From NCBI RefSeq assembly GCF_001482405.1, contig NZ_LPXO01000002.1:62001-126000 (forward strand): a stretch of DNA of 64,000 bases, written 5' to 3'. Positions 34,661-43,508 of this stretch are shown in pieces; position 1 is the first letter of the stretch; each line of letters begins with the position of its first letter. The notes below the pieces were generated by a model, which was not told where the DNA came from, did no database searches, and saw only the letters and a list, made by a program, of their open reading frames with translations. The translations under genes were made by a program, and so were the position numbers. The DNA comes from Pseudoponticoccus marisrubri (GTDB lineage: Bacteria; Pseudomonadota; Alphaproteobacteria; Rhodobacterales; Rhodobacteraceae).

Positions 34661-34989
34661 CCGGACCCGCGGCAACGTGGCAGCGGCGCCCTGCCCCGCG
34701 TTAACTTCCAAAGCGCTTGCGTGAATTTTACGTAACGTCAGGATTCCCTTACTGACTCGACAGGGGGCGCCATGGTATCTTTCGTATATCGGCAGATACC
34801 AGCCGACAGTTCCAGGATTTCATCGGGGCGCTCAGCAAGCGATTTTCGCTCGGTATTGAAACAGGGGGTTTTATCCGTTTCTTGCCTATCAAGACGGGGC
34901 GGTGCCGCAGGGCCCGCCCCCTTTTCTTTGCCGGCCAGTGGTCGTAACCCCATGGGCACGGCGACAGGGCCGAGTCTTGGGCAGATGAC
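34661..34989. other. Intergenic region after the ligase/papain-like pair
   Basis: This 329-base gap holds a GGTATCT..AGATACC dyad (34774-34800) and a terminator near its end. A possible 79-codon frame at 34772 overlaps the next gene and lacks support. Confidence 0.5.
34896..34928 (+). terminator. Intrinsic terminator before the DUF4177-like gene
   Basis: GGGGCGG (34896-34902) and CCGCCCC (34914-34920) form a stem followed by CTTTTCTTT. It ends the ATP-grasp/papain-like transcript, or attenuates the next gene. Confidence 0.7.
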
Positions 34990-35676
34990 ATGCGATACGA
35001 ATACAAGGTGATCCCGGCTCCCGAAAAGGGCGAGCGGACGCGGGGCGTGACCGGAGCCGAGGGGCGATTCGCTGCCGCGGTGGAGCGAATCATGAACGAC
35101 ATGGCCGAGCATGGCTGGGAGTACCAGCGCTCGGACACGTTGCCCTCGGAAGAGCGCAGCGGCTTCACGCGGCGCGTGACGGTCTGGCGCAACCTGCTGG
35201 TCTTCCGGCGCGCCGTGGAAGAGCCCGAGGCAGAACCCGAGGCGCCGCCCGTCATGCTGGAGGCGCCGAAACCCGTGGGCGTCTCGGCGCCGGACCCCGA
35301 ACCGGCCCCCGAGCCTGAACCGGAGCCCGCGCCGGAACCGGAACCGCAGCCCGAACCTGACCCCGAGCCGGAGGAGCCGAAGGCGGCAGAGCCCGAACAT
35401 GTTGCGGAAGACGTGGAAGAGGAGTTCGACGCCGCCGCGGCGCAGGATGCGGCCGACCAGGACGCGCTGGCCGAGCTCGAGGCCGCCGAGCGGGCCCGCG
35501 ACGAGGAGCGCGAGCGCGCCCGCGATGCCGCGCGGCTGGCCGAGCGCCCGGACCGGGCCCGCGCGCGGGCCGCGCGCGAGGTGCTGTCAGATAACGGGGT
35601 CGAGGATGTGGAGCCCGTCAACTCCCTGCCCGGCGCGCTGCGCGCCCGCGCGGCACGGCTGAAACCCAAGCCCTGA
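34990..35676 (+). CDS. DUF4177-like protein with Pro-Glu repeats
   Basis: Protein of 228 residues. The N-terminus (about 1-75; MRYEYKVIPAPEKGER...MNDMAEHGWEYQRSDTLP...VWRNLLVFRR) resembles the DUF4177 fold. Residues about 95-140 are a Pro-Glu repeat tract (PEPEPEPAPEPEPQPEP), and about 145-200 is a charged Glu/Arg helix, probably coiled coil. Function unknown. It is convergent with bolA, 17 bases apart. Confidence 0.75.
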   Translation: MRYEYKVIPAPEKGERTRGVTGAEGRFAAAVERIMNDMAEHGWEYQRSDTLPSEERSGFTRRVTVWRNLLVFRRAVEEPEAEPEAPPVMLEAPKPVGVSAPDPEPAPEPEPEPAPEPEPQPEPDPEPEEPKAAEPEHVAEDVEEEFDAAAAQDAADQDALAELEAAERARDEERERARDAARLAERPDRARARAAREVLSDNGVEDVEPVNSLPGALRARAARLKPKP

Positions 35677-35693
35677 ACCCCACACCTTCGGGC

Positions 35694-35951
35694 TCAGGCG
35701 CCGATATCCAGCGACAGCGCGTGGATCTGCCCGACCAGCTCGGGCCCCAGCGCCGCGTGCACGGCGCGGTGCCGGGCGATGCGCGACTGCCCGGCAAAGC
35801 CCGGGGCGCGGATCGTGACGTGGAAATGGCTCTCTCCGCTGCCGTCATCGCCTGCATGGCCGGCATGGCGCGCGCTGTCATTGCGCACCTCCAGCGTCTC
35901 GGGCGCAAAGGCCTCTTGCAGCTTTGCGCGGATCTCTTCTGCTCGTGACAT
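35694..35951 (-). CDS. BolA family protein
   Basis: BolA-fold protein of 85 residues. Typical stretch: ESHFHVTIRAPGFAGQSRIARHRAVHAALGPELVGQIHALSLDIGA, with an early EIRAKLQEAF. The His of the SHFHV region and the loop Cys/His position are relevant for Fe-S partnership with glutaredoxins in this family. It diverges from a J-domain gene, an order seen in related genomes. Confidence 0.92.
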   Translation of the reverse strand: MSRAEEIRAKLQEAFAPETLEVRNDSARHAGHAGDDGSGESHFHVTIRAPGFAGQSRIARHRAVHAALGPELVGQIHALSLDIGA

Positions 35952-36025
35952 TTTTACGGTCAGCCCCCTGTAAACTCCGTACGGATTGTCTAAACTCTGG
36001 CGTCCGAGTCGAGAAGAGGTGCGAT

Positions 36026-36649
36026 ATGAGCAGACCCGATCCCTTCGGTTTCGACATGTCCGTGAAGTCCGCGAAGAAGAAAAATCCCCGTGGACGCAAG
36101 GGCATGACCGGCGAACAGGAGACGTCGCAGCGGGTCTGCGACCACGAAGGATGTCAGGAACCCGGCAAGTTTCGCGCGCCCAAGGCGCCCGATGTGCTGG
36201 ATGATTTCTACTGGTTCTGCAAGGACCACGTCCGCGAGTACAATGCCAAGTGGAGCTTCTTCGACGGCAAGACCGAGGCCGAGATGAACGCCCAGAATTC
36301 GCAGGACAAGGTGTGGGAACGGCGCACCAAGGACTGGCGCGATCCCGAGGCCAAGGCCTGGGCGCGGCTGGGCATCGAGGACCCCCACCAGGTGCTGGGC
36401 GACAATGCCACGCGCAACCCCGGCAAGAAGAACGGTGGCAGCCGTCGCCTGCCGCCCACCGAACGCCGCGCGCTCGAGATCCTCGAGGCCGAGGACACGA
36501 TGAGCAAGGCCGAGATCCGCAAGGCCTACAAGGCGCTGATCAAGGTGCTGCACCCCGACATGAATGGTGGCGACCGCAGCCAGGAAGAGCAGCTGCAACA
36601 GGTCGTCTGGGCCTGGGACCAGCTGAAAGACAGCCGCAGCTTCAAATAG
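36026..36649 (+). CDS. J-domain (DnaJ-like) protein
   Basis: Protein of 207 residues with a C-terminal J domain: AEDTMSKAEIRKAYKALIKVLHPDMNGGDRSQEEQLQQVVWAWDQL, including the HPD motif. The N-terminal part has two Cys/His features (CDHEGCQEPGKF and FYWFCKDHVREYN) that might bind zinc. Expected to stimulate a DnaK-type chaperone. GAGAAGAGG precedes the ATG. A strong terminator follows, so it is probably monocistronic. Confidence 0.9.
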   Translation: MSRPDPFGFDMSVKSAKKKNPRGRKGMTGEQETSQRVCDHEGCQEPGKFRAPKAPDVLDDFYWFCKDHVREYNAKWSFFDGKTEAEMNAQNSQDKVWERRTKDWRDPEAKAWARLGIEDPHQVLGDNATRNPGKKNGGSRRLPPTERRALEILEAEDTMSKAEIRKAYKALIKVLHPDMNGGDRSQEEQLQQVVWAWDQLKDSRSFK

Positions 36650-36668
36650 GCCGCGCGACCGTGCGACT

Positions 36669-36711
36669 CGAAAAAGCCGGGCACCCATGGAACGGGTGGC
36701 CGGCTTTTTCG
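36669..36711 (+). terminator. Strong intrinsic terminator after the J-domain gene
   Basis: A 12-pair outer stem (CGAAAAAGCCGG / CCGGCTTTTTCG) continues into an inner CACCC/GGGTG stem. A and T runs within the stem make it effective on both strands. Confidence 0.88.
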
Positions 36712-36911
36712 TCTCGGGCTGTGTGACGGAGCAAACGCGCGGTGCCGACACAAATGCGGTCGGCGCGACGCCGCGTATCTTGCGCATTGGGGGATGGACG
36801 CGACGCCGCAGGCGCCACTAGGCTGGAACCGCGCCGGCTGACACCAGGCGTGGCAGACCACTCACGGAGGCGGGCGCCGGGTCGACAGATGACCCGGTGT
36901 CCGCCGCGCCC

Positions 36912-37379
36912 TCAGGCGCTGGCCGGTTGGAAGGTCAGGCTGATCCCGTTGATGCAATGGCGCTTGCCGGTGGGCGGCGGCCCGTCATCGAAGATATGGC
37001 CCAGATGCGAGCCGCAGCGGCGGCAATGGCATTCGGTGCGCACGTAGATCAGCACCCGGTCGGGCTTGGTCTCGATCGCGTCGGGCAGCGCCTGCGTGAA
37101 GGACGGCCAGCCGGTGCCGCTGTCGAACTTGTGTTCCGAGGAGTAAAGCGGCAGGTCGCATCCCTTGCACAGGAAGGTGCCGGCGCGTTTCTCGTCGTTG
37201 AGCGGCGAGGTGAAGGCCCGTTCGGTGCCCTCCTTGCGCATCACGCGATACTCGGCATCGCTGAGCATGGCGCGCCACTCGGCCTCGGTCCGGGTGATCT
37301 CGAAATCGCCCTCGGCGGCGAGGCTGCGGCTGCCGGGAAGGATCGCCGCGGCGGCGGCTAGGAAAGCTCTGCGGTTCAT
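36912..37379 (-). CDS. msrB: Methionine sulfoxide reductase B, exported
   Basis: MsrB, 155 residues, reduces the R form of methionine sulfoxide. The zinc Cys pairs are CKGC and CRRC, and the catalytic Cys is in GKRHCINGISL. FDSGTGWPSF and HLGHIFDDGPPPTG are diagnostic. The N-terminus MNRRAFLAAAAAILPG is a Tat-like signal, so it probably works in the periplasm. Monocistronic by spacing. Confidence 0.93.
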   Translation of the reverse strand: MNRRAFLAAAAAILPGSRSLAAEGDFEITRTEAEWRAMLSDAEYRVMRKEGTERAFTSPLNDEKRAGTFLCKGCDLPLYSSEHKFDSGTGWPSFTQALPDAIETKPDRVLIYVRTECHCRRCGSHLGHIFDDGPPPTGKRHCINGISLTFQPASA

Positions 37380-37408
37380 GGGACGCCTCCTTTCACTGGG
37401 GCAAGGAT

Positions 37409-37443
37409 GCGCCCCCGGCCGTATCGGAACAAGCCGGGGGCGC
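37409..37443 (-). terminator. GGGGGCGC-type hairpin after the fasciclin gene region
   Basis: GCGCCCCCGGC (37409-37419) and GCCGGGGGCGC (37433-37443) form an 11-pair stem around 13 bases. It lies between fasciclin and msrB and has the same stem as at 23469 and 39791. Confidence 0.6.
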
Positions 37444-37532
37444 GCACGATTGCGCGAGGCCGGACGGGGACGGGGCCACGCGCAACCGGCGGGGCGGGCA
37501 TGAGGGAACTCCGCCCGCGCCGAGGCCGGCGC

Positions 37533-38087
37533 TTACTGCTGCGGCAGCAGCACGCGGTCGATGACGTGGATCACGCCGTTGGACTGGCGCACATCGGCGA
37601 TGGTCACCTCGGCCTCGCGGCCGTTCTCGTCGGTCAGGATGATGTCATTGCCGCGCATCGAGGCCTGCAGCGTGCAGCCGCCCACGGTCTCGACCGGGTG
37701 CATGCCGCCATCATCGGCGATCATCCCGGCAATCGCGTCGGACATGGCGTTCGCGGCGACAACGTGGCAGGTCAGGATCTGCTGGAGCTGCGCCTGCGCG
37801 CGCGGCTCCATCAGCGCGGCCATGCTCTCGTCCGAGATCCGGTCGAAGGCGGCATCGGTCGGCGCGAAGACGGTGAAGGGGCCGTCCGAGTTCAGCGTGT
37901 CCACCAGCTCGGCCGCCTGCACCGCGGCGACAAGCGTCTCGTGATCGGCCGAGTTCACGGCGTTCTCGACGATGGTGCGGTCGGCGAACATCGGCGCGCC
38001 GCCAACCATCGGGTTGTCCTGCGCGGCAGCGCCGGTGGCCAGCGTGGCGGCGGTGAGGCTGATGGCGAGCGATTTGGTGAAGGTCAT
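37533..38087 (-). CDS. Fasciclin-domain protein, secreted
   Basis: Single FAS1-domain protein of 184 residues with a signal peptide (MTFTKSLAISLTAATLATGAAAQ). FAS1 motifs are TIVENAVNSADHETLVAAVQAAELVDTL, GPFTVFAPTDAAFDRI and the C-terminal SNGVIHVIDRVLLP. Probably an adhesion or extracytoplasmic protein; partner unknown. AAGGA precedes the ATG. Confidence 0.92.
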   Translation of the reverse strand: MTFTKSLAISLTAATLATGAAAQDNPMVGGAPMFADRTIVENAVNSADHETLVAAVQAAELVDTLNSDGPFTVFAPTDAAFDRISDESMAALMEPRAQAQLQQILTCHVVAANAMSDAIAGMIADDGGMHPVETVGGCTLQASMRGNDIILTDENGREAEVTIADVRQSNGVIHVIDRVLLPQQ

Positions 38088-38417
38088 TGTCTATCCTTTC
38101 CCTGTATGATGCCGCGCCCCGTTCGGGCGTGGTCTGCAAGGAAACACGCACGCGGTTGCGCAGCAGTTTCAGCCGGTTGCGGATTTTTCTGCACACGGAG
38201 CGGTCACGTCGGCGTGAGCGGCGGCCCGCGTCGCAGCAATACCCGCGCGTGCCGCATTCGCCCCTTTCGCCGGCGCGCAAAACCCCTAGGGTCGCGCGGG
38301 AACGCGCGGCCGGTTTCCGGCCCCGGCCATTCGCCCGGCACCGATCCCGCGCCGCCTGACCACATGCCCTGCGGGCCGGCGCGCCCGTCCGCAGCCACGC
38401 GAAGGGAGCCCTGCCAG
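38088..38417. other. Divergent intergenic region, fasciclin / sdaA
   Basis: A 330-base gap between divergent genes. I see no gene and no clear consensus promoter or repeat. Confidence 0.5.
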
Positions 38418-39791
38418 ATGTTTCTGTCCGTCTTCGACATGTTCAAGGTCGGTGTCGGCCCGTCCTCGTCCCACACGATGGGGCCGATGGTGGCCGGGGC
38501 GCGCTTTCTCGACAGGCTGCGCGCCGCGCCCTTCACGCCGCACGGGATGCGCGCGGTGCTGCATGGCTCGCTGGCCTTCACCGGGATCGGCCACGCCACC
38601 GACCGGGCCACGATCCTCGGCCTCGCCGGCTTCCGCCCCGAAAGCTACGATGCCGAGGCGGCCGAGACCGCGCTGGCCCGGATCCGCGACACGGGTCAAC
38701 TCGAGCCCGAGGGGCTGCCCGCCCTGGCCTTCGATCCCGCCCGCGACCTGGTCTTCGATCACGGCCCCGCCCTGCCCGGCCATGCCAACGGCATGATCCT
38801 CAAGGCCATGGATGCGCAGGGCGACGTGATCCTGCAGGAGACCTATTACTCGGTGGGCGGCGGCTTCGTGCTGACCGAGGCCGAACTGGCCGCGGGGCGC
38901 GACACCGATGACGGCCCGCCGGTGCCCTACCCGTTCAAGAGCGCCGCCGAGATGCTGGAGATGGCGCAGGCCTCGGGGCTGAGCATCGCGGGCATGAAAC
39001 GCGCCAACGAGCTGTCGCGCGGCGGGGTCGACCGGCTCGATCGCGGGCTGTCGCGGATCTGGGAGGTGATGGAAGCCTGCATGGAGCGCGGCCTGACCGA
39101 GACCGGCGAGTTGCCCGGCGGGCTGCGCGTCAGGCGCCGCGCCCGTGCCATCCATGACCAGCTGCAGGCCGAGCGCGGCATGAACCTCGCCCCGCCGCAC
39201 ACGATCAATGACTGGATGAGCGTCTATGCCATGGCCGTGAACGAGGAGAACGCCGCCGGCGGGCAGGTCGTCACCGCGCCCACGAACGGGGCAGCTGGCG
39301 TGGTACCCGCGGTGATCCGCTACTGGCTGGACCACGTGCCCGGCGCCACGCGCAAACGCATCCCCGAATTCCTGCTGACCGCCGCCGCGATCGGCGGGCT
39401 TGTCAAGTACAATGCCTCGATCTCGGGCGCCGAGGCGGGCTGCCAGGCCGAGGTGGGCAGCGCCTCGGCCATGGCCGCGGCGGGGCTTGCGGCGGTGATG
39501 GGCGGCAGCCCGGCCCAGATCGAGAACGCCGCCGAGATCGCGCTGGAGCATCACCTGGGCATGACCTGCGACCCGGTGAAGGGGCTGGTGCAGGTGCCCT
39601 GCATCGAGCGCAACGGGCTGGGCGCGATCAAGGCGGTCTCGGCCGCCTCGCTGTCCCTGCGCGGCGACGGCACGCACCTTGTGCCGCTCGATGCCTGTAT
39701 CGAGACCATGCGCCAGACTGGCCACGACATGAGCGAGAAATACAAGGAGACCTCGCTCGGCGGCTTGGCCGTCAACGTGCCGAACTGCTAG
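38418..39791 (+). CDS. sdaA: L-serine ammonia-lyase (Fe-S type)
   Basis: Single-chain L-serine dehydratase, 457 residues, turning serine into pyruvate and ammonia with a [4Fe-4S] cluster. The beta part begins [21 protein letters not shown]; the alpha part has [14 protein letters not shown] and the cluster cysteines in [11 protein letters not shown] and [22 protein letters not shown]. The start at 38418 (GAAGGGAG upstream) gives the normal N-terminus. Confidence 0.95.
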   Translation: MFLSVFDMFKVGVGPSSSHTMGPMVAGARFLDRLRAAPFTPHGMRAVLHGSLAFTGIGHATDRATILGLAGFRPESYDAEAAETALARIRDTGQLEPEGLPALAFDPARDLVFDHGPALPGHANGMILKAMDAQGDVILQETYYSVGGGFVLTEAELAAGRDTDDGPPVPYPFKSAAEMLEMAQASGLSIAGMKRANELSRGGVDRLDRGLSRIWEVMEACMERGLTETGELPGGLRVRRRARAIHDQLQAERGMNLAPPHTINDWMSVYAMAVNEENAAGGQVVTAPTNGAAGVVPAVIRYWLDHVPGATRKRIPEFLLTAAAIGGLVKYNASISGAEAGCQAEVGSASAMAAAGLAAVMGGSPAQIENAAEIALEHHLGMTCDPVKGLVQVPCIERNGLGAIKAVSAASLSLRGDGTHLVPLDACIETMRQTGHDMSEKYKETSLGGLAVNVPNC

Positions 39792-39822
39792 GGGGCGCTG
39801 CCCCCGCCCTTCGGGCGCCCCC
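39791..39822 (+). terminator. GGGGGCGC-type hairpin after sdaA
   Basis: GGGGGCGC (39791-39798) and GCGCCCCC (39815-39822) pair, with an inner CGCCC-TTCG-GGCG hairpin. It begins at the sdaA stop and is followed by the GAGTATT element rather than a T run. Confidence 0.6.
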
Positions 39823-39848
39823 GGAGTATTCTTCGGAAAGATGAAAGA
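39823..39848 (+). repeat. GAGTATT..GGAAAGATGAAAGA element, copy 1
   Basis: GGAGTATTCTTCGGAAAGA followed by TGAAAGA. A closely related sequence recurs at 61404 and, inverted, at 61446; a partial version (GAGTATTTTT) ends the mazG dyad at 60254. All are just downstream of genes. Confidence 0.6.
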
Positions 39849-39895
39849 TACGAGGGGCGCCGACCGGGGGGGGCCGGCGCCCGGGGCGTGGCGTG

Positions 39896-40966
39896 TCAGG
39901 CGGCGCTGGAGCGCAGGCCGTCCTCGGCCGCGGCCGTGGGGACGAGCGCCTTGACGAGGTCGGTCATCTTCAGCACGCCCACCTGTCGACCCTTGTGCAT
40001 GACGCGGAAGGTCAGATCGGTGCGGCCCTCGGAGCGGGCGATCACCTCTTCCAGCGTGTCGTCGCGGTCGACATCGCCCGCGACCTCGGCCGGCGCCTCG
40101 CCGGTCTTCTCCATAACCGAGCGGACGCGCAGCACGCGGGCGCGGTTGATGTCGGAGATGAAGTCCACGATGTAGGGATCGTTGGGCTGCATCAGGATCT
40201 CCTGCGGCTCGCCCTGCTGGACCACGAACCCGTCCTTGAGGATGACCAGGTGGTCGGCCAGTTTCAGCGCCTCGTCGAGGTCATGCGAGATGAAGACCAC
40301 GGTCTTTTTCAGCTCATCCTGCAGCTCCAGCAGCAGGTCCTGCATGTCGGTGCGGATGAGCGGGTCGAGCGCCGAGAAGGCCTCGTCCATCAGCATCACC
40401 GGCGAGTTCGAGGTCAGCGCGCGCGCGATGCCCACGCGCTGCTGCATGCCGCCGGAAAGCTGGTGGGGGTATTGCGCCCCCACATCCGTCAGCCCGACGC
40501 GGTCCAGCCATTTCTGCGCCTCGCTTTCGTATTCCGAGCGCGGCAGGCCGCGCACGTCGAGCGCCATGCCGGCATTCTCCAGCACGGTGCGGTGCGGCAG
40601 CAGCGCGAAATGCTGGAACACCATGGACATCTCCTCGCGGCGCAGGCGGCGCAGCTCTTTCGGGCCGAGATCCACCACGTTCTCGCCGTTCAGCAGCACC
40701 TCGCCGGCGGTGGGTTCGATCAGCCGGTTGAGGTGGCGGATCAGCGTGGACTTGCCCGAGCCGGACAGCCCCATCATCACCGTGATGTCGCCTTCCTTGA
40801 TGTCGACATTGATGTTGTTGAGCCCCAGCACGTGGCGATGGGACTCCATCAGTTCCTCCTTGCTCATCCCGGCCTTGACCTTGTCCAGCACGCTGGCCGG
40901 GTTGGCGCCGAAGATCTTGTAGAGGTTGCGGATCGCGATCTTGGTCGTCTTCTCGGAACGGGTCAT
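39896..40966 (-). CDS. Glycine betaine/choline ABC transporter ATPase
   Basis: ProV/OpuAA/ChoV-type ATPase, 356 residues. Walker A GLSGSGKST, signature LSGGMQQRVGIARAL, Walker B VMLMDEAFSALD and switch FISHDLDEAL. The C-terminal region after about 270 is a degenerate CBS-like regulatory domain, as in osmolyte importers. Third gene of the SBP-permease-ATPase operon; its start lies three bases after the permease stop. Confidence 0.93.
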   Translation of the reverse strand: MTRSEKTTKIAIRNLYKIFGANPASVLDKVKAGMSKEELMESHRHVLGLNNINVDIKEGDITVMMGLSGSGKSTLIRHLNRLIEPTAGEVLLNGENVVDLGPKELRRLRREEMSMVFQHFALLPHRTVLENAGMALDVRGLPRSEYESEAQKWLDRVGLTDVGAQYPHQLSGGMQQRVGIARALTSNSPVMLMDEAFSALDPLIRTDMQDLLLELQDELKKTVVFISHDLDEALKLADHLVILKDGFVVQQGEPQEILMQPNDPYIVDFISDINRARVLRVRSVMEKTGEAPAEVAGDVDRDDTLEEVIARSEGRTDLTFRVMHKGRQVGVLKMTDLVKALVPTAAAEDGLRSSAA

Positions 40967-40969
40967 GGC

Positions 40970-42004
40970 TCAGCCTTTCTGCGCGGCGTTGATACGGTCG
41001 AGGGCGGCCTTGGTGGTGCGGTCGAGGATCACGGCCAGCAGCACGATGCCCAGCCCCGAGACGAGGCCCACGCCCAGTTCGAGGTTGTTGATGCCGCGCA
41101 GCACCAGCACGCCCAGACCCGGCGCCGAGACCAGCGAGGCGATCACGACCATGGCGAGGCTCATCATGATGGTCTGGTTCACGCCGGCCATGATGTTGGG
41201 CAGTGCCAGCGGGATCTGCACGCCGTAGAGCTTTTGCCGGTCGGTCATGCCGAAGGCCTCGGCCGCCTCGATGACGGATTCGTCGACCATCCGGATGCCG
41301 AGATCGGTCAGGCGGATCACCGGAACGATGGCGTAGAGGATGATGGCGATGCCGTAGAGCTTGGGCTCGGTCACCGAGAACAGGAAGATCAGCGGGATCA
41401 GGTAGACGAAGGGCGGCAGGGTCTGCAGCATGTCGAGGATCGGGATCGTCCCCGCCCGCAGCCGGTCGGAGCGGGACATGGCGATGCCGATGGGCACACC
41501 CAGCAAGACGCAGAGGAAGGCGCAGACCATGATGATCGCCAGCGTCTGCATCGCGTAGCTGTAATAGTCGATGAAGGCGAGCCCGCCGATGCTGAGCGCC
41601 ACGAAGCCCAGGAGCTGCCAGGATTTCGAGACCATCCAGACCACGGCGAGGATCAGCGGAATGACGATCCACCACGGCGTGTTGAGGATGGCGTAGAGCG
41701 CCCCGTCCAGCATCCAGGACAGCGGCTGCGTGATCGGGTCGAGCACGACGCTGATCGAGTCCTTGACCGCGAGAAAGCCGTTCTCGAGCCCCAGCGTCAC
41801 GTTGCGCGATTGCGGAAAGGCCGCGCAGGCCTCGTTCAGCGCATCCATCGAGGGAAAGGGCAGGTCCCAGAGCGAGGGTGCGGCCTCTTCCCCGGAGCTT
41901 TGCGCCATCAACGCATCCATCGACATCGGCGCGGCGCCATCGCCGCCGGCCTCGCACCAGTCCTCGAGCCCCAGGCCCTCGAACACGAAATCATAAGTCG
42001 CCAT
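40970..42004 (-). CDS. Glycine betaine/choline ABC transporter permease
   Basis: ProW/ChoW-type permease, 344 residues. A hydrophilic N-terminal region of about 100 residues precedes about seven membrane segments. The EAA loop region reads VIEAAEAFGMTDRQKLYGVQIPLALPNIMAGVNQ, typical of the family. Start at 42004 is preferred because the upstream frame lacks homology. It follows the binding-protein gene after two hairpins. Confidence 0.93.
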   Translation of the reverse strand: MATYDFVFEGLGLEDWCEAGGDGAAPMSMDALMAQSSGEEAAPSLWDLPFPSMDALNEACAAFPQSRNVTLGLENGFLAVKDSISVVLDPITQPLSWMLDGALYAILNTPWWIVIPLILAVVWMVSKSWQLLGFVALSIGGLAFIDYYSYAMQTLAIIMVCAFLCVLLGVPIGIAMSRSDRLRAGTIPILDMLQTLPPFVYLIPLIFLFSVTEPKLYGIAIILYAIVPVIRLTDLGIRMVDESVIEAAEAFGMTDRQKLYGVQIPLALPNIMAGVNQTIMMSLAMVVIASLVSAPGLGVLVLRGINNLELGVGLVSGLGIVLLAVILDRTTKAALDRINAAQKG

Positions 42005-42032
42005 CTCTTCGTCCCCATCTTCACCCACGCCT

Positions 42033-42088
42033 GCCCGGATCCTCCGGGCACAAACGCGGACGGGGCCGATCACCGACCGGCCCCGTCC
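42033..42088 (-). promoter_or_regulatory. Two intercistronic hairpins between binding protein and permease genes
   Basis: GCCCGGA-TCC-TCCGGGC (42033-42049) and GGACGGGGCCG / CGGCCCCGTCC (42058-42088) stand between the two genes. Such stems often protect the upstream binding-protein mRNA or partly terminate, giving excess binding protein. Confidence 0.65.
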
Positions 42089-42103
42089 CAAATCTTGGTC
42101 GGA

Positions 42104-43081
42104 TTACTGGCTCAGCAGTGCCGACAGGTTGTCGCGCGCGGCGTCGTTCAGCCAGCCGGCCCACTCGTCCTGGTAGTTGGTCAGGTAGTAGACGGCGGCC
42201 TCTTCGGCGGAGGCGTTGTTCTCGTCCTTCCAGGCCAGCACGCTGCTCATGTCAGACGTCTTGAACGTCATGTTCTGCAGCAGCGCGAAGACCTCGGGGT
42301 TGCTCTCCTGGAAGGTGGTGGTGGTCGCGGTCACGATCGGGGCCGCGGGGAAATCAGAGACGCCGGGATTGTCATTGTCGGCGTTCTGGTTGGCGTTGTG
42401 GATCTCCTCGTTCACTTCGCCGAGGTCGATCTTGGTCATGTCATACTTGCCCAGCGGCACGGTCGGACCCCAGTAATAGCCGAACCACGGCTCCTCGTTC
42501 AGCACCGCATCGGCCATCGAGGTGGCCAGCACCTGGCCCGAGCCCGAGTTGAACACCTCGATCCCGTTGCCCTCGAGGTCGAGCGCGGCGGAGAGGTTGT
42601 CGCTGACAACGCGGCAGCCCCAGCCTTCGGGGCAGTTGTAGAAGCGCCCGTCGACCAGTTCGGGATTGGCGAGGATGCCCTCGATCGTGGTCAGCTCGGG
42701 GTGTTCCTCGGCCAGATAGGTCGGGATCCACCAGCCTTCGACACCGCCGGGATCAAGCACCGGGGCGGCCTCGACGACCTTGCCGGCCTCTTTCAGCTGG
42801 GTGTAGGTGTCGCCGGTGGAGTTCAGCCAGAGCTCGGTCACGATGTCGGGCTCGCCATTTTCGGCCACCGAGGTGATCGCGGGGATCGTGTCCGAGGAGA
42901 CGACGTTGACCTCGCAGCCATAGCCCTGCTGCATGAGAAACGAGGCGACGCTGGTGACGACCTGCGACGAGGCCCAGTTCATTTCCGTGATCGACACTTC
43001 GCCGCAGCCATCGGACTGGGCCTGCGCGGCCATGGGGGCTGCGACGGCGCCGGCGGCGAGCATGAGCGGTAGCTTTTTCAT
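42104..43081 (-). CDS. Glycine betaine/choline ABC substrate-binding protein
   Basis: OpuAC/ProX/ChoX-type periplasmic protein, 325 residues, with signal peptide MKKLPLMLAAGAVAAPMAAQA. Family stretches: ITEMNWASSQVVTSVASFLMQQGYGCEV, EPDIVTELWLNS, FYNCPEGWGCRV and EPWFGYYWGPT, the last with aromatic residues suited to a trimethylammonium ligand. AAAGGA precedes the start. First gene of the operon. Ligand could be choline, betaine or DMSP. Confidence 0.92.
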   Translation of the reverse strand: MKKLPLMLAAGAVAAPMAAQAQSDGCGEVSITEMNWASSQVVTSVASFLMQQGYGCEVNVVSSDTIPAITSVAENGEPDIVTELWLNSTGDTYTQLKEAGKVVEAAPVLDPGGVEGWWIPTYLAEEHPELTTIEGILANPELVDGRFYNCPEGWGCRVVSDNLSAALDLEGNGIEVFNSGSGQVLATSMADAVLNEEPWFGYYWGPTVPLGKYDMTKIDLGEVNEEIHNANQNADNDNPGVSDFPAAPIVTATTTTFQESNPEVFALLQNMTFKTSDMSSVLAWKDENNASAEEAAVYYLTNYQDEWAGWLNDAARDNLSALLSQ

Positions 43082-43508
43082 CGATCTGTCCTTTCTGTTG
43101 AACGTGCCAAATCCCGCCTTCCGCGGTGCGGAAGAGCGCAAGCGATGAGCGTTGCATCGGGAAAGTCGGGGCTTTCGATACAATGCCGACCTATGCGGCC
43201 AGCCTGTCAGAAAGCGCCGGGTGGCGACGATTTTTGGTCATTTGCCATGGCGGTGCAGTTAGCGCACCGACTCACGGATTTCAACCGTTCGTGAGAAAAT
43301 TGATTGTGCAAGCACACACCCCGCAAGCCCGCCAGCGACAGGGATTCGACGATTTTCGACACATTTGACATGGTGGCGTCCCGGCCCGGAATCGCGCTGT
43401 TCGGGGCGCGATCTGCGCCACAAGGCGCGCTTGCCGGATGCGTTTGAGCCGCGCTTTGCCCGCGGCACGCTTCCGAGCCTCGATGCCCCGCGACGTGACA
43501 GCGACCGT
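43082..43508. other. Intergenic region upstream of the betaine/choline operon
   Basis: A 427-base gap. It must hold the transporter promoter. Two short frames (43126 plus, 43259 minus) lack family features or a good ribosome-binding site. GC is lower than around it. Confidence 0.5.

Noticed and set aside
32612-34711. Minus-strand open frame of 699 codons
   Set aside because: It lies opposite the papain-like gene; the plus frame has proper coding character, a coupled start and catalytic motifs.
34772-35011. Possible 79-codon gene
   Set aside because: No ribosome-binding site, contains the terminator at 34896 and overlaps the DUF4177-like start.
39893-43072. Plus-strand open frame of 1059 codons
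   Set aside because: It runs antisense to the whole betaine/choline ABC operon, has His/Arg/Gln-rich composition typical of GC-rich shadow frames, and shows no domain.
43126-43468. Short frames in the gap upstream of the betaine/choline operon
   Set aside because: No homology, no ribosome-binding site and no codon bias on either strand.
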